From assembly GCF_025823185.1 (NCBI RefSeq), contig NZ_JACKVK010000005.1, positions 310,001 to 374,000 on the forward strand: DNA of 64,000 bases, read 5' to 3'. Made by a program: the position numbers and the translations under genes. The notes under the pieces were generated by a model. That model was given only the letters and a program-made list of their open reading frames with translations. It was not told the DNA's origin and ran no database searches. Position 1 is the stretch's first letter, and every line of letters starts with the position of its first letter. This DNA comes from Mycobacterium yunnanensis (GTDB lineage: Bacteria > Actinomycetota > Actinomycetes > Mycobacteriales > Mycobacteriaceae). Shown piece by piece: positions 34,464 through 44,282 of this stretch.

Positions 34464-36524
34464 ATGTCGCTGGTGCCGTTGAACCTGTTCGTCAACCACG
34501 ACGGTCGCTCCGCGCGGCAGCACGTCACCTGCCGGTACAAGTGCGGTGACGCCTGCTCGCAGCCGGCGCCCAACTCCAGTGACAACGAATACTTCGGCGA
34601 GGTGGTCAAGCGAGTGTCGCGGCGAACGTTGTTGCGCGGCGCCGGCGTCACCGTGCTGGCCGTTGGCGCCGGGTCGGCGCTGGCCGCCTGCAGCACCGAC
34701 ACTCCCCCGGCGGCCAGTCCCACCCCGGAGGCCCCAAAGCCCAACGCGGGCATGAACTTCGCCTCGGTGGCACCCAACAGCGACGACGCCGTGGTCATCC
34801 CCGAGGGCTATCGCCAATCAGTGGTCATCAGCTGGGGTGATCCCATTCTGGCCGGCGCCCCCGCGTTCGACGTGGCCAAGCAGACCGCCGCGGCGCAGCG
34901 TGGCCAGTTCGGGTTCAACAACGACTTCGCCGGCCTGCTGCCCATTCCCGGCAGCACCGACCACTTCCTGCTGGTGACCAACCACGAGTACACCACCGAG
35001 CAGTTCATGCACCCCGGCTACGACGCCGACGAGCCCACCCGCGAGCAGTTCGACATCTCGATTGCCGCGCATGGGCTCTCGGTGGTCGAGGTCGAGCGGA
35101 CCGCCAACGGTCTCGCGCCGGTGATGGGCCGTTACAACCGGCGGATCACCGCCGACACCCCGATGACGCTGACGGGCCCCGCCGCGGGCAGCGACTTCGT
35201 CAAGACTGCCGCCGACCCCGACGGCCGCACCGTGGCGGGCACGTTCGCCAACTGCGCAGGCGGCGTCACCCCCTGGGGCACGGTGCTCTCCGGGGAGGAG
35301 AACTTCAACGGGTACTTCGGGGCGCCGGAGGGCGCACCGGTCAGCCCGGTCCGCTCCGACCAGCTGAAGCGCTATGGCGTCAAAGTCGAAGCGAGCGAGA
35401 GGAAGTGGGAGACCTTTGATCCGCGTTTCGACGTCGGCGCCACGCCGAACGAGGTGAACCGCTTCGGCTACGTGGTCGAGGTCGACCCGTGGGATCCCGC
35501 CTCACGACCGGTCAAGCACTCCGCGATGGGGCGGCTCAAGCACGAAGGCGCCACCGTCTACGTCACCGGCGACGGCACCGTCGTCTCGTACACCGGCGAC
35601 GACGAGCGCTTCGACTACATGTACAAGTTCGTCTCCTCCAAGAAGGTCGTCCAGGGCACGTCTCGAGAAGTCATGGCGCAGAACATGACGATCCTCGACG
35701 AAGGCACCCTGTACGTCGCCAAGCTCTCCAGCGACATCCCGGGAGACCAGATCGACGGCTCCGGCACCCTGCCCGCCAAGGGGTCCTTCAGCGGCACCGG
35801 CACCTGGCTCCCGCTGCTTCGCTCCGGCCCGAACGGCCAGGCCGAGTCGCTCGTACCCGGCGTCAGTGCCCAGGAGGCGGCGGTGTTCACCCGCTTCGCC
35901 GCCGACAAGGCCGGAGCCACCAAGATGGACCGGCCCGAGGACTTCGAGGCCAATCCGAAGACCGGCAAGGTGTACGTCGCGCTGACCAACAACGACGAGC
36001 GCGGCGCGCCCGGCGAAGCGGCACCCGACGCGGCCAATCCCCGCAACGACAACAAGAGCGGGCAGATCCTGGAGATCACCGACGACCACGCTGGCACCAC
36101 CTTCACCTGGGAGCTGCTGCTGGTGTGCGGCGACCCGGCCGCCGCCGACACGTACTTCGCCGGCTTCGACAAGAGCCGCGTCAGCCCCATCTCGTGCCCC
36201 GACAACCTGGCCTTCGACAGCCACGGCAACCTGTGGATCTCTACCGACGGCAACGCGCTGGATTCCAACGACGGCCTCTTCGCGGTCGCGCTCGACGGGC
36301 CCAATCGTGGTGAGACCAAACAGTTCCTGACCGTCCCGCTCGGCGCCGAGACATGCGGGCCCGTCGTCACCGACGACCTCGTCACCGTCTGCGTGCAACA
36401 CCCCGGCGAGAGCGACGACAACAGTCTCGACGACCCCCTGTCACGGTGGCCGGAGGGCGGCAACGGCACCGCACGCCCGTCAGTGGTCGTGGTCTGGCGG
36501 GACTCGGGGAACATCGGTGTGTAG
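34464..36524 (+). CDS. phoX: PhoX-family (DUF839) phosphatase
   Basis: 686 residues. A Tat signal is present inside the N-terminus (SRRTLLRGAGVTVLAVGAGSALAAC): twin arginine and a lipobox (LAAC) indicate Tat export and possible lipidation, preceded by a long N-extension of about 50 residues with three cysteines/histidines. The remainder is the PhoX fold with NHEYTTEQF and the GGVTPWGTVLSGEENFNGYF segment, whose residues bind calcium and iron. It releases phosphate from organic phosphomonoesters outside the membrane. Start ATG 34464 has AAAGGAC upstream. Confidence 0.85.
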   Translation: MSLVPLNLFVNHDGRSARQHVTCRYKCGDACSQPAPNSSDNEYFGEVVKRVSRRTLLRGAGVTVLAVGAGSALAACSTDTPPAASPTPEAPKPNAGMNFASVAPNSDDAVVIPEGYRQSVVISWGDPILAGAPAFDVAKQTAAAQRGQFGFNNDFAGLLPIPGSTDHFLLVTNHEYTTEQFMHPGYDADEPTREQFDISIAAHGLSVVEVERTANGLAPVMGRYNRRITADTPMTLTGPAAGSDFVKTAADPDGRTVAGTFANCAGGVTPWGTVLSGEENFNGYFGAPEGAPVSPVRSDQLKRYGVKVEASERKWETFDPRFDVGATPNEVNRFGYVVEVDPWDPASRPVKHSAMGRLKHEGATVYVTGDGTVVSYTGDDERFDYMYKFVSSKKVVQGTSREVMAQNMTILDEGTLYVAKLSSDIPGDQIDGSGTLPAKGSFSGTGTWLPLLRSGPNGQAESLVPGVSAQEAAVFTRFAADKAGATKMDRPEDFEANPKTGKVYVALTNNDERGAPGEAAPDAANPRNDNKSGQILEITDDHAGTTFTWELLLVCGDPAAADTYFAGFDKSRVSPISCPDNLAFDSHGNLWISTDGNALDSNDGLFAVALDGPNRGETKQFLTVPLGAETCGPVVTDDLVTVCVQHPGESDDNSLDDPLSRWPEGGNGTARPSVVVVWRDSGNIGV

Positions 36525-36566
36525 CTCGCGTGGGACAACTCGTGGGAGAAGGGGTAAGCAGTAGCC

Positions 36567-37358
36567 ATGAGCTTCCCCACTCGTATCGGCGTCCAACTCC
36601 AACCCCAGCACTCCCCCAACTACGGCCATCTGCGCGACGCGGTCCGGCGCTGCGAGGACATCGGCGTCGACGTCGCCTTCAACTGGGACCACTTCTATCC
36701 GCTCTACGGTGATACCGACGGCGCCCACTACGAATGTTGGACGATGCTCGGCGCGTGGGCCGAGCAGACCTCGCGCATCGAGATCGGCGCACTGGTGACC
36801 TGCAACTCCTACCGCAACCCCGAACTGCTCGCCGACATGGCGCGCACCGTCGACAACATCAGCGACGGCAGGCTGATCCTGGGCATCGGGTCCGGCTGGA
36901 AGCAAAAGGACTACGACGAATACGGCTACGACTTCGGCACCGTCGGCAGCCGGCTCGACGACCTCGCGGCGGCCATGCCGCGCATCACCTCCCGGCTCGG
37001 CAAGCTCAATCCCGCACCGGTGCGCGACATTCCGATCCTCATCGGCGGGCAGGGCGAGAAGAAGACGCTGCGCCTGGTCGCGCAGTACGCCCACCTGTGG
37101 CACGGCTTCACCACCACCGAGACCTACCCGGAGAAGGCCGCCGTGCTCGACGGTCACTGCGCCGACGTCGGCCGCGATCCCTCGGAGATCGAGCGGTCGG
37201 CGGGCGTAGAGGCCGGCAAGGGCACCGACGCGCTGCTGGCCGACGCCGAGGCGCTCGTCGGACTGGGGGTCAGTCTGCTGACCATCGGCGTCAACGGGCC
37301 CGACTACGACCTCAGCGCCGCCGAAGCGCTGTGCCGCTGGCGCGACTCTCGATCCTGA
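36567..37358 (+). CDS. LLM-class F420-dependent oxidoreductase
   Basis: 263 residues. It has the luciferase-like TIM-barrel pattern: IGVQLQPQH at the start, VAFNWDHFYPL, the SRIEIGALVTCNSYRNP segment and SDGRLILGIGSGWKQKDYDEYG, the typical F420/FMN-binding stretch. In mycobacteria this family mostly uses F420. Matches the Rv0044c group; substrate unknown. Short gap (42 bp) after phoX on the same strand. Confidence 0.8.
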   Translation: MSFPTRIGVQLQPQHSPNYGHLRDAVRRCEDIGVDVAFNWDHFYPLYGDTDGAHYECWTMLGAWAEQTSRIEIGALVTCNSYRNPELLADMARTVDNISDGRLILGIGSGWKQKDYDEYGYDFGTVGSRLDDLAAAMPRITSRLGKLNPAPVRDIPILIGGQGEKKTLRLVAQYAHLWHGFTTTETYPEKAAVLDGHCADVGRDPSEIERSAGVEAGKGTDALLADAEALVGLGVSLLTIGVNGPDYDLSAAEALCRWRDSRS

Positions 37359-37422
37359 ACCGTTTGCGTTCCAGATGAGCCCAACGGCTGGCAGCGAGGA
37401 CGACGGACGTTAGGTTGCTCTG

Positions 37423-39204
37423 ATGACCGCCGAGCGTATGTACAAGGGCGTCGTCCTCGCGTTGATCTCACTCGTCGTCATGACGATGGCATTCGCGCCA
37501 ACGGCCGCCGCCGACAGCGACCAGTGCGCGCCGCCGGGTGTCGAGAGCGCCAGTTCGTTGCCGACCAACTTGGCATCGGCGGCCAAGGGACCCGCCGCCG
37601 ACAAGTACACGACCCCGGGCGTCGAGCCGCTGCCGGTGGACGTCAACGCCTTGGGCCTCGGCACCCCAGGCACGTTGACGGTCGGCACGCTGTCGGACGC
37701 GCCGCCCAGCATCTGCATCGACTCGAAGGGCCAGTTCACCGGATTCGACAACGAGCTGCTGCGCGCGGTCGCCGACAAACTGGGCCTGAAGGTCAACTTC
37801 GTCGGTACCGACTTCTCCGGTCTGCTGGCCCAGGTGGCGGCGCGACGCTTCGACGTCGGCTCGTCGTCGATCACCACCACCGACGCCAGGCGGCAGACCG
37901 TCGGCTTCACCAACGGCTACGACTTCGGCTACTTCTCCCTGGTGGTCCCGCCGGGTTCGCCGATCAAGGGCTTCTCGCAATTGGCTGCCGGACAACGCAT
38001 CGGCGTCGTCCAGGGCACCGTCCAGGAGGCCTACGTCGTCGACACCCTCGGGCTGGACCCGGTGAAGTTCCCCGACTACAACACCGTCTACGGGAGCCTC
38101 AAGACCCGCCAGATCGACGCCTGGGTCGCACCGTCACAGCAGGCCGTGGGCACGGTCAAGGCCGGTGACCCCGCGCAGATCGTCGAGAACACCTTCAGCC
38201 TGGACAACTTCGTCGCCTACGCGGTGGCCAAGGAGAACAAGCCGCTCATCGACGCGCTCAACGCCGGTCTCGACGCCGTGATCGCCGACGGCACCTGGTC
38301 GAAGTTGTACTCCGACTGGGTTCCCCGCGCCCTGCCCCCGGGCTGGAAACCGGGCTCCAAGGCCGCGCCCGCACCGGTCCTCCCGGACTTCAACGCCATC
38401 GCGGCGAAGGCGACACCGCGGGCCGACAACTCCGGTGTCGCACCGAAATCCGTCGTCCAGCAGCTCAAGGATTCCTTCCTGGACTGGGAGCTGTACAAGC
38501 GCGCCGTCCCGGACCTCTTCAAGACGGGTCTGCCCAACACCCTCATCCTGACCGTCAGCGCGAGCATCATCGGCCTGGTCCTCGGAATGGGCCTCGCCGT
38601 CGCCGGCATCTCGAAGGCGCGGTGGCTGAGGTGGCCAGCGCGGGTGTACACCGACGTGTTCCGCGGCCTGCCAGAGGTCGTGATCATCCTGATCATCGGC
38701 CTTGGCGTCGGACCCATCGTCGGAGAGCTGACCGGCAACAACCCCTATCCCCTTGGCATTGCCGCTCTCGGGTTGATGGCGGCGGCCTACATCGGCGAGA
38801 TCCTGCGCTCGGGCATTCAGAGCGTCGAGGCCGGGCAGCTCGAAGCGTCCCGTGCACTGGGCTTCAGCTACACGTCGTCGATGCGGCTGGTCATCGTGCC
38901 CCAGGGCGTTCGACGCGTGCTACCGGCACTGGTCAACCAGTTCATCTCGCTGCTGAAGGCCTCGTCGCTGGTGTACTTCCTCGGTCTGGTCGCCAGCCAG
39001 CGCGAACTGTTCCAGGTGGGCCGAGATCTCAACGCCCAGACGGGCAATCTCTCACCCCTGGTCGCGGCTGGCATCTTCTACCTCGCACTGACCATTCCGC
39101 TGACCCATCTGGTCAACTACATCGACGCGCGCCTTCGACGCGGCAAGCACGTCGCCGACTCCGAAGACCCCGCCAGCCCCGCCGCGACCCAGGAGATGGT
39201 GTGA
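37423..39204 (+). CDS. Amino-acid ABC transporter, fused substrate-binding protein and permease
   Basis: 593 residues. A signal peptide (1-27) leads into a periplasmic-type amino-acid-binding domain (about 84-310; TVGTLSDAPPSICIDSKGQF, later DVGSSSITTTDARRQTVGF). A membrane domain follows (about 365-570) with the permease EAA loop EASRALGFSYTSSMRLVIVPQG. Fusion of binding protein to a HisM/GlnP-type permease is known in some actinobacterial and lactococcal glutamine or glutamate transporters. It overlaps the ATPase gene by 4 bp (GTGA). Likely an importer of polar amino acids. Confidence 0.85.
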   Translation: MTAERMYKGVVLALISLVVMTMAFAPTAAADSDQCAPPGVESASSLPTNLASAAKGPAADKYTTPGVEPLPVDVNALGLGTPGTLTVGTLSDAPPSICIDSKGQFTGFDNELLRAVADKLGLKVNFVGTDFSGLLAQVAARRFDVGSSSITTTDARRQTVGFTNGYDFGYFSLVVPPGSPIKGFSQLAAGQRIGVVQGTVQEAYVVDTLGLDPVKFPDYNTVYGSLKTRQIDAWVAPSQQAVGTVKAGDPAQIVENTFSLDNFVAYAVAKENKPLIDALNAGLDAVIADGTWSKLYSDWVPRALPPGWKPGSKAAPAPVLPDFNAIAAKATPRADNSGVAPKSVVQQLKDSFLDWELYKRAVPDLFKTGLPNTLILTVSASIIGLVLGMGLAVAGISKARWLRWPARVYTDVFRGLPEVVIILIIGLGVGPIVGELTGNNPYPLGIAALGLMAAAYIGEILRSGIQSVEAGQLEASRALGFSYTSSMRLVIVPQGVRRVLPALVNQFISLLKASSLVYFLGLVASQRELFQVGRDLNAQTGNLSPLVAAGIFYLALTIPLTHLVNYIDARLRRGKHVADSEDPASPAATQEMV

Positions 39205-39947
39205 GCGCCACAGTGAAGTTCGAACCAGTGTCACTGCAAGCCAACGACATTCACCTGTCTTTCGGGTCCAACGCCGTGCTGCGGGGCATCGACCTCGACG
39301 TACCCGCCGGCACCACCACCGCGGTGATCGGACCCTCGGGTTCGGGCAAGTCGACCCTCCTGCGGGCGTTGAACCGGCTACACGAACCGCACCGCGGCGA
39401 CATCCTGCTCGACGGACGCTCGGTACTCAAGGACAGCCCCGACGAGCTGCGCCAGCGCATCGGCATGGTGTTCCAGCAGTTCAACCTCTTCCCGCACCGC
39501 ACCGTGCTCGACAACGTGACGCTCGCCCCCCGACGGCTCAAGAAGCTCGACGCCGACGCGGCGCGCGAACTCGGCCTCGCTCAATTGGAGCGAGTCGGGT
39601 TGCGGCACAAGGCGCAAGTGCGACCGGCCACCCTGTCCGGCGGCCAGCAGCAACGCGTCGCCATCGCGCGCGCCCTCGCGATGGCGCCCCAGGTGATGTT
39701 CTTCGACGAGGCAACCTCGGCGCTGGACCCCGAACTGGTCAAGGGCGTGCTGGCGCTCATCGCCGAGCTGGGTAAGGACGGCATGACGATGGTGGTGGTC
39801 ACCCACGAGATGGGCTTCGCACGGTCGGCCGCCGACTCCGTGGTCTTCATGGATCACGGCAAGGTCGTCGAGACGGGCACGCCCCAACAGATCTTCTCCG
39901 ACGCCGGAACTGACCGCCTCCGTCAATTCCTGTCCCAGGTGTTGTAG
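39201..39947 (+). CDS. Amino-acid ABC transporter ATP-binding protein (GlnQ-like)
   Basis: 248 residues from GTG 39201. Walker A GPSGSGKST (44-52), Q-loop MVFQQFNLFPH, signature LSGGQQQR, Walker B VMFFDEATSALDPE and the switch histidine in VVTHEMGFA are all present in polar-amino-acid transporter form. It drives the fused binding protein/permease encoded just upstream. Confidence 0.92.
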   Translation: MSATVKFEPVSLQANDIHLSFGSNAVLRGIDLDVPAGTTTAVIGPSGSGKSTLLRALNRLHEPHRGDILLDGRSVLKDSPDELRQRIGMVFQQFNLFPHRTVLDNVTLAPRRLKKLDADAARELGLAQLERVGLRHKAQVRPATLSGGQQQRVAIARALAMAPQVMFFDEATSALDPELVKGVLALIAELGKDGMTMVVVTHEMGFARSAADSVVFMDHGKVVETGTPQQIFSDAGTDRLRQFLSQVL

Positions 39948-40022
39948 CGATCTACCCGCTGGTGAGGATCAATCACGGCATGTCGAGCTGCCAGCGGAGA
40001 CGACAGGTTAGACTAGCGAATC

Positions 40023-40484
40023 ATGGTAGAGACCGAACCGCAGGTCACTGAGCTGGCCGGAGAGCTGCAGCAGGTGCTCTCCAAGCTCTTCTCCGTCCTG
40101 CGTCGTGGCGACTCCAATCGGAACATGCCCGAGGGCGGCGCCGATCTCACCCTGGCGCAGCTGTCGATCCTGCTGACGCTGCTCGACCTCGGGCCCATCC
40201 GCATGACCGAGCTCGCGGCGCACGAACGCGTGCGTACGCCGACGACCACCGTGGCGATCCGCCGGCTGGAGAAGCTGGGGTTGGTCAAGCGCTCCCGTGA
40301 CCCCTCCGACCTGCGGGCGGTCCTGGTAGACGTCACCCCGCGCGGTCTGGTCCAGCACCGCGAGGCGCTGGCCACGCGACGGGCTCAGATCGCCGGCATG
40401 TTGACGAAGCTCAGCGTCGAGGAACGCGAGACGCTGGCCAAAGCGCTTGCCCCCCTTGCTCGTTTGGCCGAGCAGGGCGACTAG
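40023..40484 (+). CDS. MarR family transcriptional regulator
   Basis: 153 residues. Winged helix: LTLAQLSILLTLLDLGPIRMTELAAHERVRTPTTTVAIRRLEKLGLVKRSRDPSDLRAVLVDVTPRG, the MarR signature including the DxRxxxV wing. Stop TAG (40482-40484) lies within CTAG, the same four bases that give the stop of the converging glucosylglycerate hydrolase gene. Target genes and ligand are unknown (Rv0042c group). Confidence 0.88.
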   Translation: MVETEPQVTELAGELQQVLSKLFSVLRRGDSNRNMPEGGADLTLAQLSILLTLLDLGPIRMTELAAHERVRTPTTTVAIRRLEKLGLVKRSRDPSDLRAVLVDVTPRGLVQHREALATRRAQIAGMLTKLSVEERETLAKALAPLARLAEQGD

Positions 40485-41821
40485 CCGAGCCAGTCCAGCA
40501 CGGCTGCGGCGGTCCACGACTGTTGCATGCTGCCCAGTGGTTCCCCGGTGAACGGCTCGTAGTACTCGGCGAACGTGCCGTCGCTGGCCTGCCGCAACCC
40601 CTCCCGGCGCAAGTTCGACGAACGCTCGGCCCAGCCGCGACGCGCGAAGCACCAGGAGAACAACCACGTCAGCACCGGCCAGACCGGGCCGCGCCAGTAC
40701 TCACGCGCCCGGAAGTCGCGCGACACCGGCGACGTCGACGGAATCAGGGCGTACTTCAGGTCGGGGTGCCCGCAGAACCTGGGCCCCTCGAAGCGCTTGA
40801 GCAGCGCACGTTCCCGGTCGTGGGACAGGCCGCCGCACAGGAGCGGCGAGAACTGCGCCACCGTCTCGGTGGCGATCCACTTCTGCGACCGGAGATCGTA
40901 ATCCCTTGCCGCACTGGTACGTTCGTCGACCGAATCGACGACGCCACGGCGGAACCGTTCGGCCCAGGCGTACAGGTCACGTACGTCGGAATGCGGCCGC
41001 TTGTAGTCCTCACCGATCTCGGCGAGGACCGTACACGCCACCGACAGGATGGCCGAGACGAAGACGTCCTCCACCGCGAAGCTCATCACGGTGGGCAGCA
41101 GCAGGTCGTCGTAGTTGACCGACTTCATCTGCTCGACCAGCCAGATGTAGCGGTCGTACTCCAGGTCCGACGGCCGCTGCGACGCGTCGGTGACGATGGC
41201 GTTGTCCTCACGCTGGTACGGCGGCATCGGACCGGGAGTCACGTTGGCGTAGGCCGCATCCCACCGCGGCGAGTTGTCCATGCCGGACTCCCACCCGTGG
41301 TACAGCGTCACCCGTCCCCTGGCGTCGGGGTCACGGGCCTCGGCGAGCCACCGGTGCCACCGCACCAGGTCACTCCACCGGCGGTCCAGGAACGCCTCGG
41401 CGACCGCACGCGTCGAACGGCCCCGGGTGCGCGCGTTGTCCAGGATGCGCTGGACCGCGATCGCGTGCACCGGAGGCTGCGTGATGCCGGAGGTCAGCCG
41501 GCCCAGTGGGGCGTCGGCCGCGAGCGTCGAGGTCGCCCACCGCGCCGGACCGGGAAAGTAGCCGTCGACGCCGTTGGCGAACACGATGTGCGGGATCATG
41601 CCGTTCTTCCACTGCGCCGAGAGCAGGGTGTCCAGCTCGACGACGGCGCGCTCGACGCTCAACGGGGCCAGGCCGATCGACACGAAGGCCGCGTCCCAGC
41701 TCCACATGTGCGGGTACAGCAGGGGCGCGGCAGTGGTCATCACACCCAGGTCGTTGCCCCGCAACAGATAGGCGGCGCGGGCGGCGAGCTGGGTGGGCGC
41801 GAAGTTCGAGTCCGGTGGCAT
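40481..41821 (-). CDS. ggh: Glucosylglycerate hydrolase (GH63)
   Basis: 446 residues when started at the ATG 41821 (an ATG at 41833 adds four). This start gives the length I recall for the Mycobacterium hassiacum enzyme and puts the catalytic acid at D182 (WESGMDNSPRWD) and the base at E419 (GTFAEYYEP), matching the published residues as I remember them. GH63 (alpha/alpha)6-barrel features are visible (LYPHMWSWDAAF, REYWRGPVWPVLTWL). It hydrolyses glucosylglycerate and mannosylglycerate, osmolytes mobilised on recovery from nitrogen starvation. Convergent with the MarR gene; divergent from the SDR gene. Confidence 0.88.
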   Translation of the reverse strand: MPPDSNFAPTQLAARAAYLLRGNDLGVMTTAAPLLYPHMWSWDAAFVSIGLAPLSVERAVVELDTLLSAQWKNGMIPHIVFANGVDGYFPGPARWATSTLAADAPLGRLTSGITQPPVHAIAVQRILDNARTRGRSTRAVAEAFLDRRWSDLVRWHRWLAEARDPDARGRVTLYHGWESGMDNSPRWDAAYANVTPGPMPPYQREDNAIVTDASQRPSDLEYDRYIWLVEQMKSVNYDDLLLPTVMSFAVEDVFVSAILSVACTVLAEIGEDYKRPHSDVRDLYAWAERFRRGVVDSVDERTSAARDYDLRSQKWIATETVAQFSPLLCGGLSHDRERALLKRFEGPRFCGHPDLKYALIPSTSPVSRDFRAREYWRGPVWPVLTWLFSWCFARRGWAERSSNLRREGLRQASDGTFAEYYEPFTGEPLGSMQQSWTAAAVLDWLG

Positions 41822-41875
41822 CGGGTCAATCATGCGATGCCGACGTCCAGAGCGCAGATCGGTAGGGTTGCCGCC

Positions 41876-42574
41876 GTGTCCACTCAGGAGAACCCACCCG
41901 TCGAGAAGACCCGGTCTGCCCTGATCACGGGCGCGGCGGGCGGCCTCGGCGTCGCCATCGCCGAGGCGCTGGCGCCCACCCATACGCTGCTGCTGGCGGG
42001 CCGCCCGTCCGACCGCCTGGACGCCCTCGCCGCCCGGCTCGGCGCCCCGACCTGGCCGCTGGACCTCGCCGACCCAGACTCCATCGAATCGGCCGCCGAA
42101 GTGCTGACCGACCTCGACGTGCTGATCCACAACGCCGGCGTCGCCTACCCCGGGCGAGTGAACGAGTCCACCGCCGAGCAGTGGCGCGCGACCTTCGAGG
42201 TCAACGTCACGGGTGCCGTCGCGTTGACGCTCGCCCTGCTGCCCGCCCTTCGCCGGGCACGCGGGCACGTGGTGTTCGTGAACTCCGGCGCGGGGATCAA
42301 GGCCTCACCCGGGCTGGCGTCGTACTCGGCGAGCAAGTTCGCGCTGCGGTCGTTCGCCGACTCGTTGCGCGCCGACGAACCGGACCTACGCGTGACCTCC
42401 GTGCACCCAGGTCGGATCGACACCGAGATGCAACGCGACCTCGTCGCGTACGAGGAGCGCGACTACGTCGCCGAACAGTTCCTGACCCCCGCCACGGTCG
42501 CGGGGGTCATCGCGCAGGCGGTCGCCGCACCGGCCGACGCGCACGTCCACGAGATCGTGATCCGCCCCCGATGA
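41876..42574 (+). CDS. Short-chain dehydrogenase/reductase
   Basis: 232 residues from GTG. The classical SDR elements are present: TGAAGGLGVAIAEAL (about 19-33), NAG in VLIHNAGVAYPG, and the catalytic Ser with YxxxK as SGAGIKASPGLASYSASKFA. The arginine after the second strand (LLLAGRPSDRL) suggests NADP preference. A 4-bp ATGA overlap couples it to the amidase. Substrate unknown. Confidence 0.85.
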   Translation: MSTQENPPVEKTRSALITGAAGGLGVAIAEALAPTHTLLLAGRPSDRLDALAARLGAPTWPLDLADPDSIESAAEVLTDLDVLIHNAGVAYPGRVNESTAEQWRATFEVNVTGAVALTLALLPALRRARGHVVFVNSGAGIKASPGLASYSASKFALRSFADSLRADEPDLRVTSVHPGRIDTEMQRDLVAYEERDYVAEQFLTPATVAGVIAQAVAAPADAHVHEIVIRPR

Positions 42575-44271
42575 GCGCACCGTTCGAGGTCCACGAGGCC
42601 TCCATCGCCGACCTGCGTGCCGCACTGGACGACGGCCGGGTGACGGCGGTCGAAATCCTCGACGCCTACCTGGCTCGGCTGGCGGCCTACGACGACGAGC
42701 TCAACGCCGTGGTCGTGCGCAACCCGGCGGCCCGGGCCGAAGCGGCGGAATCCGACGCGCGACGCCGCGACGGTCGCACCCAGGGTCCGCTCGACGGCAT
42801 CCCCTACACGGTCAAGGACAGCTACCAGGCGCGCGGTCTGACCGTGGCGGCAGGCAGCCCGGCCTTCGCGGAGCTGGTGGCCCAGCGTGACTCCTTCGTC
42901 GTCGAACGACTCCGGGCCGCAGGCGCCGTGCTCATCGGGCTGACCAACATGCCCCCGATGGCCAACGGTGGCATGCAGCGCGGCGTGTACGGCCGAGCCG
43001 AAAGTCCTTACAGCGCCGAGTATCTCACCGCACCGTTCGCCTCGGGCTCGTCCAACGGGTCCGGCACTGCGACCGCGGCGTCGTTGTGCGCCTTCGGCAT
43101 CGGCGAGGAAACCTGGTCCTCGGGCCGCGGGCCTGCGTCGAACAACGCGCTGTGCGCGTACACGCCGTCGCGCGGGGTGATCTCGACCCGCGGTGGCTGG
43201 CCTCTGGTGCCAACCATGGACGTGGTGGTTCCCCACACCCGGTCGACGGCCGATCTACTCGAAGTGCTCGACGTCCTCGTCGCCGAGGACCCCGACGCGC
43301 GCGGCGACTTCTGGCGCCTGCAGCCGTGGGTGACGCTGCCCCGCGTCGACGAGGTGCGCCCACCGTCGTACCCCGCGCTCGCGACCGGCCCGGAGGCGTT
43401 GGTGGGCAAGCGATTCGGTGTGCCACGGATGTACGTCGACGCCGACCCCGACGCCGGCGTCGGCGCCACGGGCATCGGCGGACCCACGGGCCGGCGCATC
43501 GAGACCCGCCCGTCGGTGCTCGACCTGTTCGACGCCGTGCGCCGGGACCTGCTGGCCGCCGGAGCCGAGGTCGTCGAGGTGGACTTCCCGGTGGTCACCA
43601 ACTACGAGGGTGACCGCGCCGGCGCCCCCACCATCGGCACCCGTGGTCTCGTCAGCCCGGAGTACCTCCGGCGCGAGATCGTCGACCTCTGCGCGTGGGC
43701 GTGGGACGACTTCCTGGCCGCCAACGGCGATCCCGCGCTCAATCGGCTCGCCGACGTCGACGGCAGCCAGATCTTTCCCGCCCCGCCGGGCGCGCTGCCC
43801 GACCGCTACGACGGGTTCGACGACGACATTGCGGAGTATCCCGACTTCATCCGCGACAACCCGATCGACTCGTTCCTGGGCATCCCGACCATCCCCGAGG
43901 GGGTGCACGCCTTGGAACGCACCCGTCGCGTCGACCTCGAGGAGTGGATGGACGGCCTCGCATTGGACGCGGTGATCTTTCCCGCCGTCGCCGACGTGGG
44001 GCCTGCGGACATGGACGTCAACCCGACCTCGGCCGACCTCGGCTGGCGCAATGGTGTGTGGGTCGCCAACGGCAACTTGGCGATTCGCCATCTCGGCATT
44101 CCGACGGTGACCGTGCCGATGGGCACGATGGCCGACATCGGCATGCCGGTGGGCCTCACCTTCGCCGGCCGGGCCTACGACGACGTCGCACTGCTGCGCT
44201 ACGCCGCGGCCACCGAGGCCACCGGTCGGCGGCGCACCTCGCCACCGCGCACTCCCCCGCTGTCGCGGTGA
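42571..44271 (+). CDS. Amidase (amidase signature family)
   Basis: 566 residues. The amidase-signature catalytic Ser-cisSer-Lys triad is readable: Lys in PYTVKDSYQA, and the Gly/Ser-rich stretch FASGSSNGSGTATAASLCAF GIGEETWSSGRGPAS supplies both serines (spaced here for length). It hydrolyses an amide or related bond. Coupled to the SDR gene. The long middle region with the FDDDIAEYPDFIRDNPIDS segment is characteristic of a subgroup found in actinobacteria; substrate unknown. Confidence 0.85.
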   Translation: MSAPFEVHEASIADLRAALDDGRVTAVEILDAYLARLAAYDDELNAVVVRNPAARAEAAESDARRRDGRTQGPLDGIPYTVKDSYQARGLTVAAGSPAFAELVAQRDSFVVERLRAAGAVLIGLTNMPPMANGGMQRGVYGRAESPYSAEYLTAPFASGSSNGSGTATAASLCAFGIGEETWSSGRGPASNNALCAYTPSRGVISTRGGWPLVPTMDVVVPHTRSTADLLEVLDVLVAEDPDARGDFWRLQPWVTLPRVDEVRPPSYPALATGPEALVGKRFGVPRMYVDADPDAGVGATGIGGPTGRRIETRPSVLDLFDAVRRDLLAAGAEVVEVDFPVVTNYEGDRAGAPTIGTRGLVSPEYLRREIVDLCAWAWDDFLAANGDPALNRLADVDGSQIFPAPPGALPDRYDGFDDDIAEYPDFIRDNPIDSFLGIPTIPEGVHALERTRRVDLEEWMDGLALDAVIFPAVADVGPADMDVNPTSADLGWRNGVWVANGNLAIRHLGIPTVTVPMGTMADIGMPVGLTFAGRAYDDVALLRYAAATEATGRRRTSPPRTPPLSR

Positions 44272-44282
44272 TTTCGGCGTGC

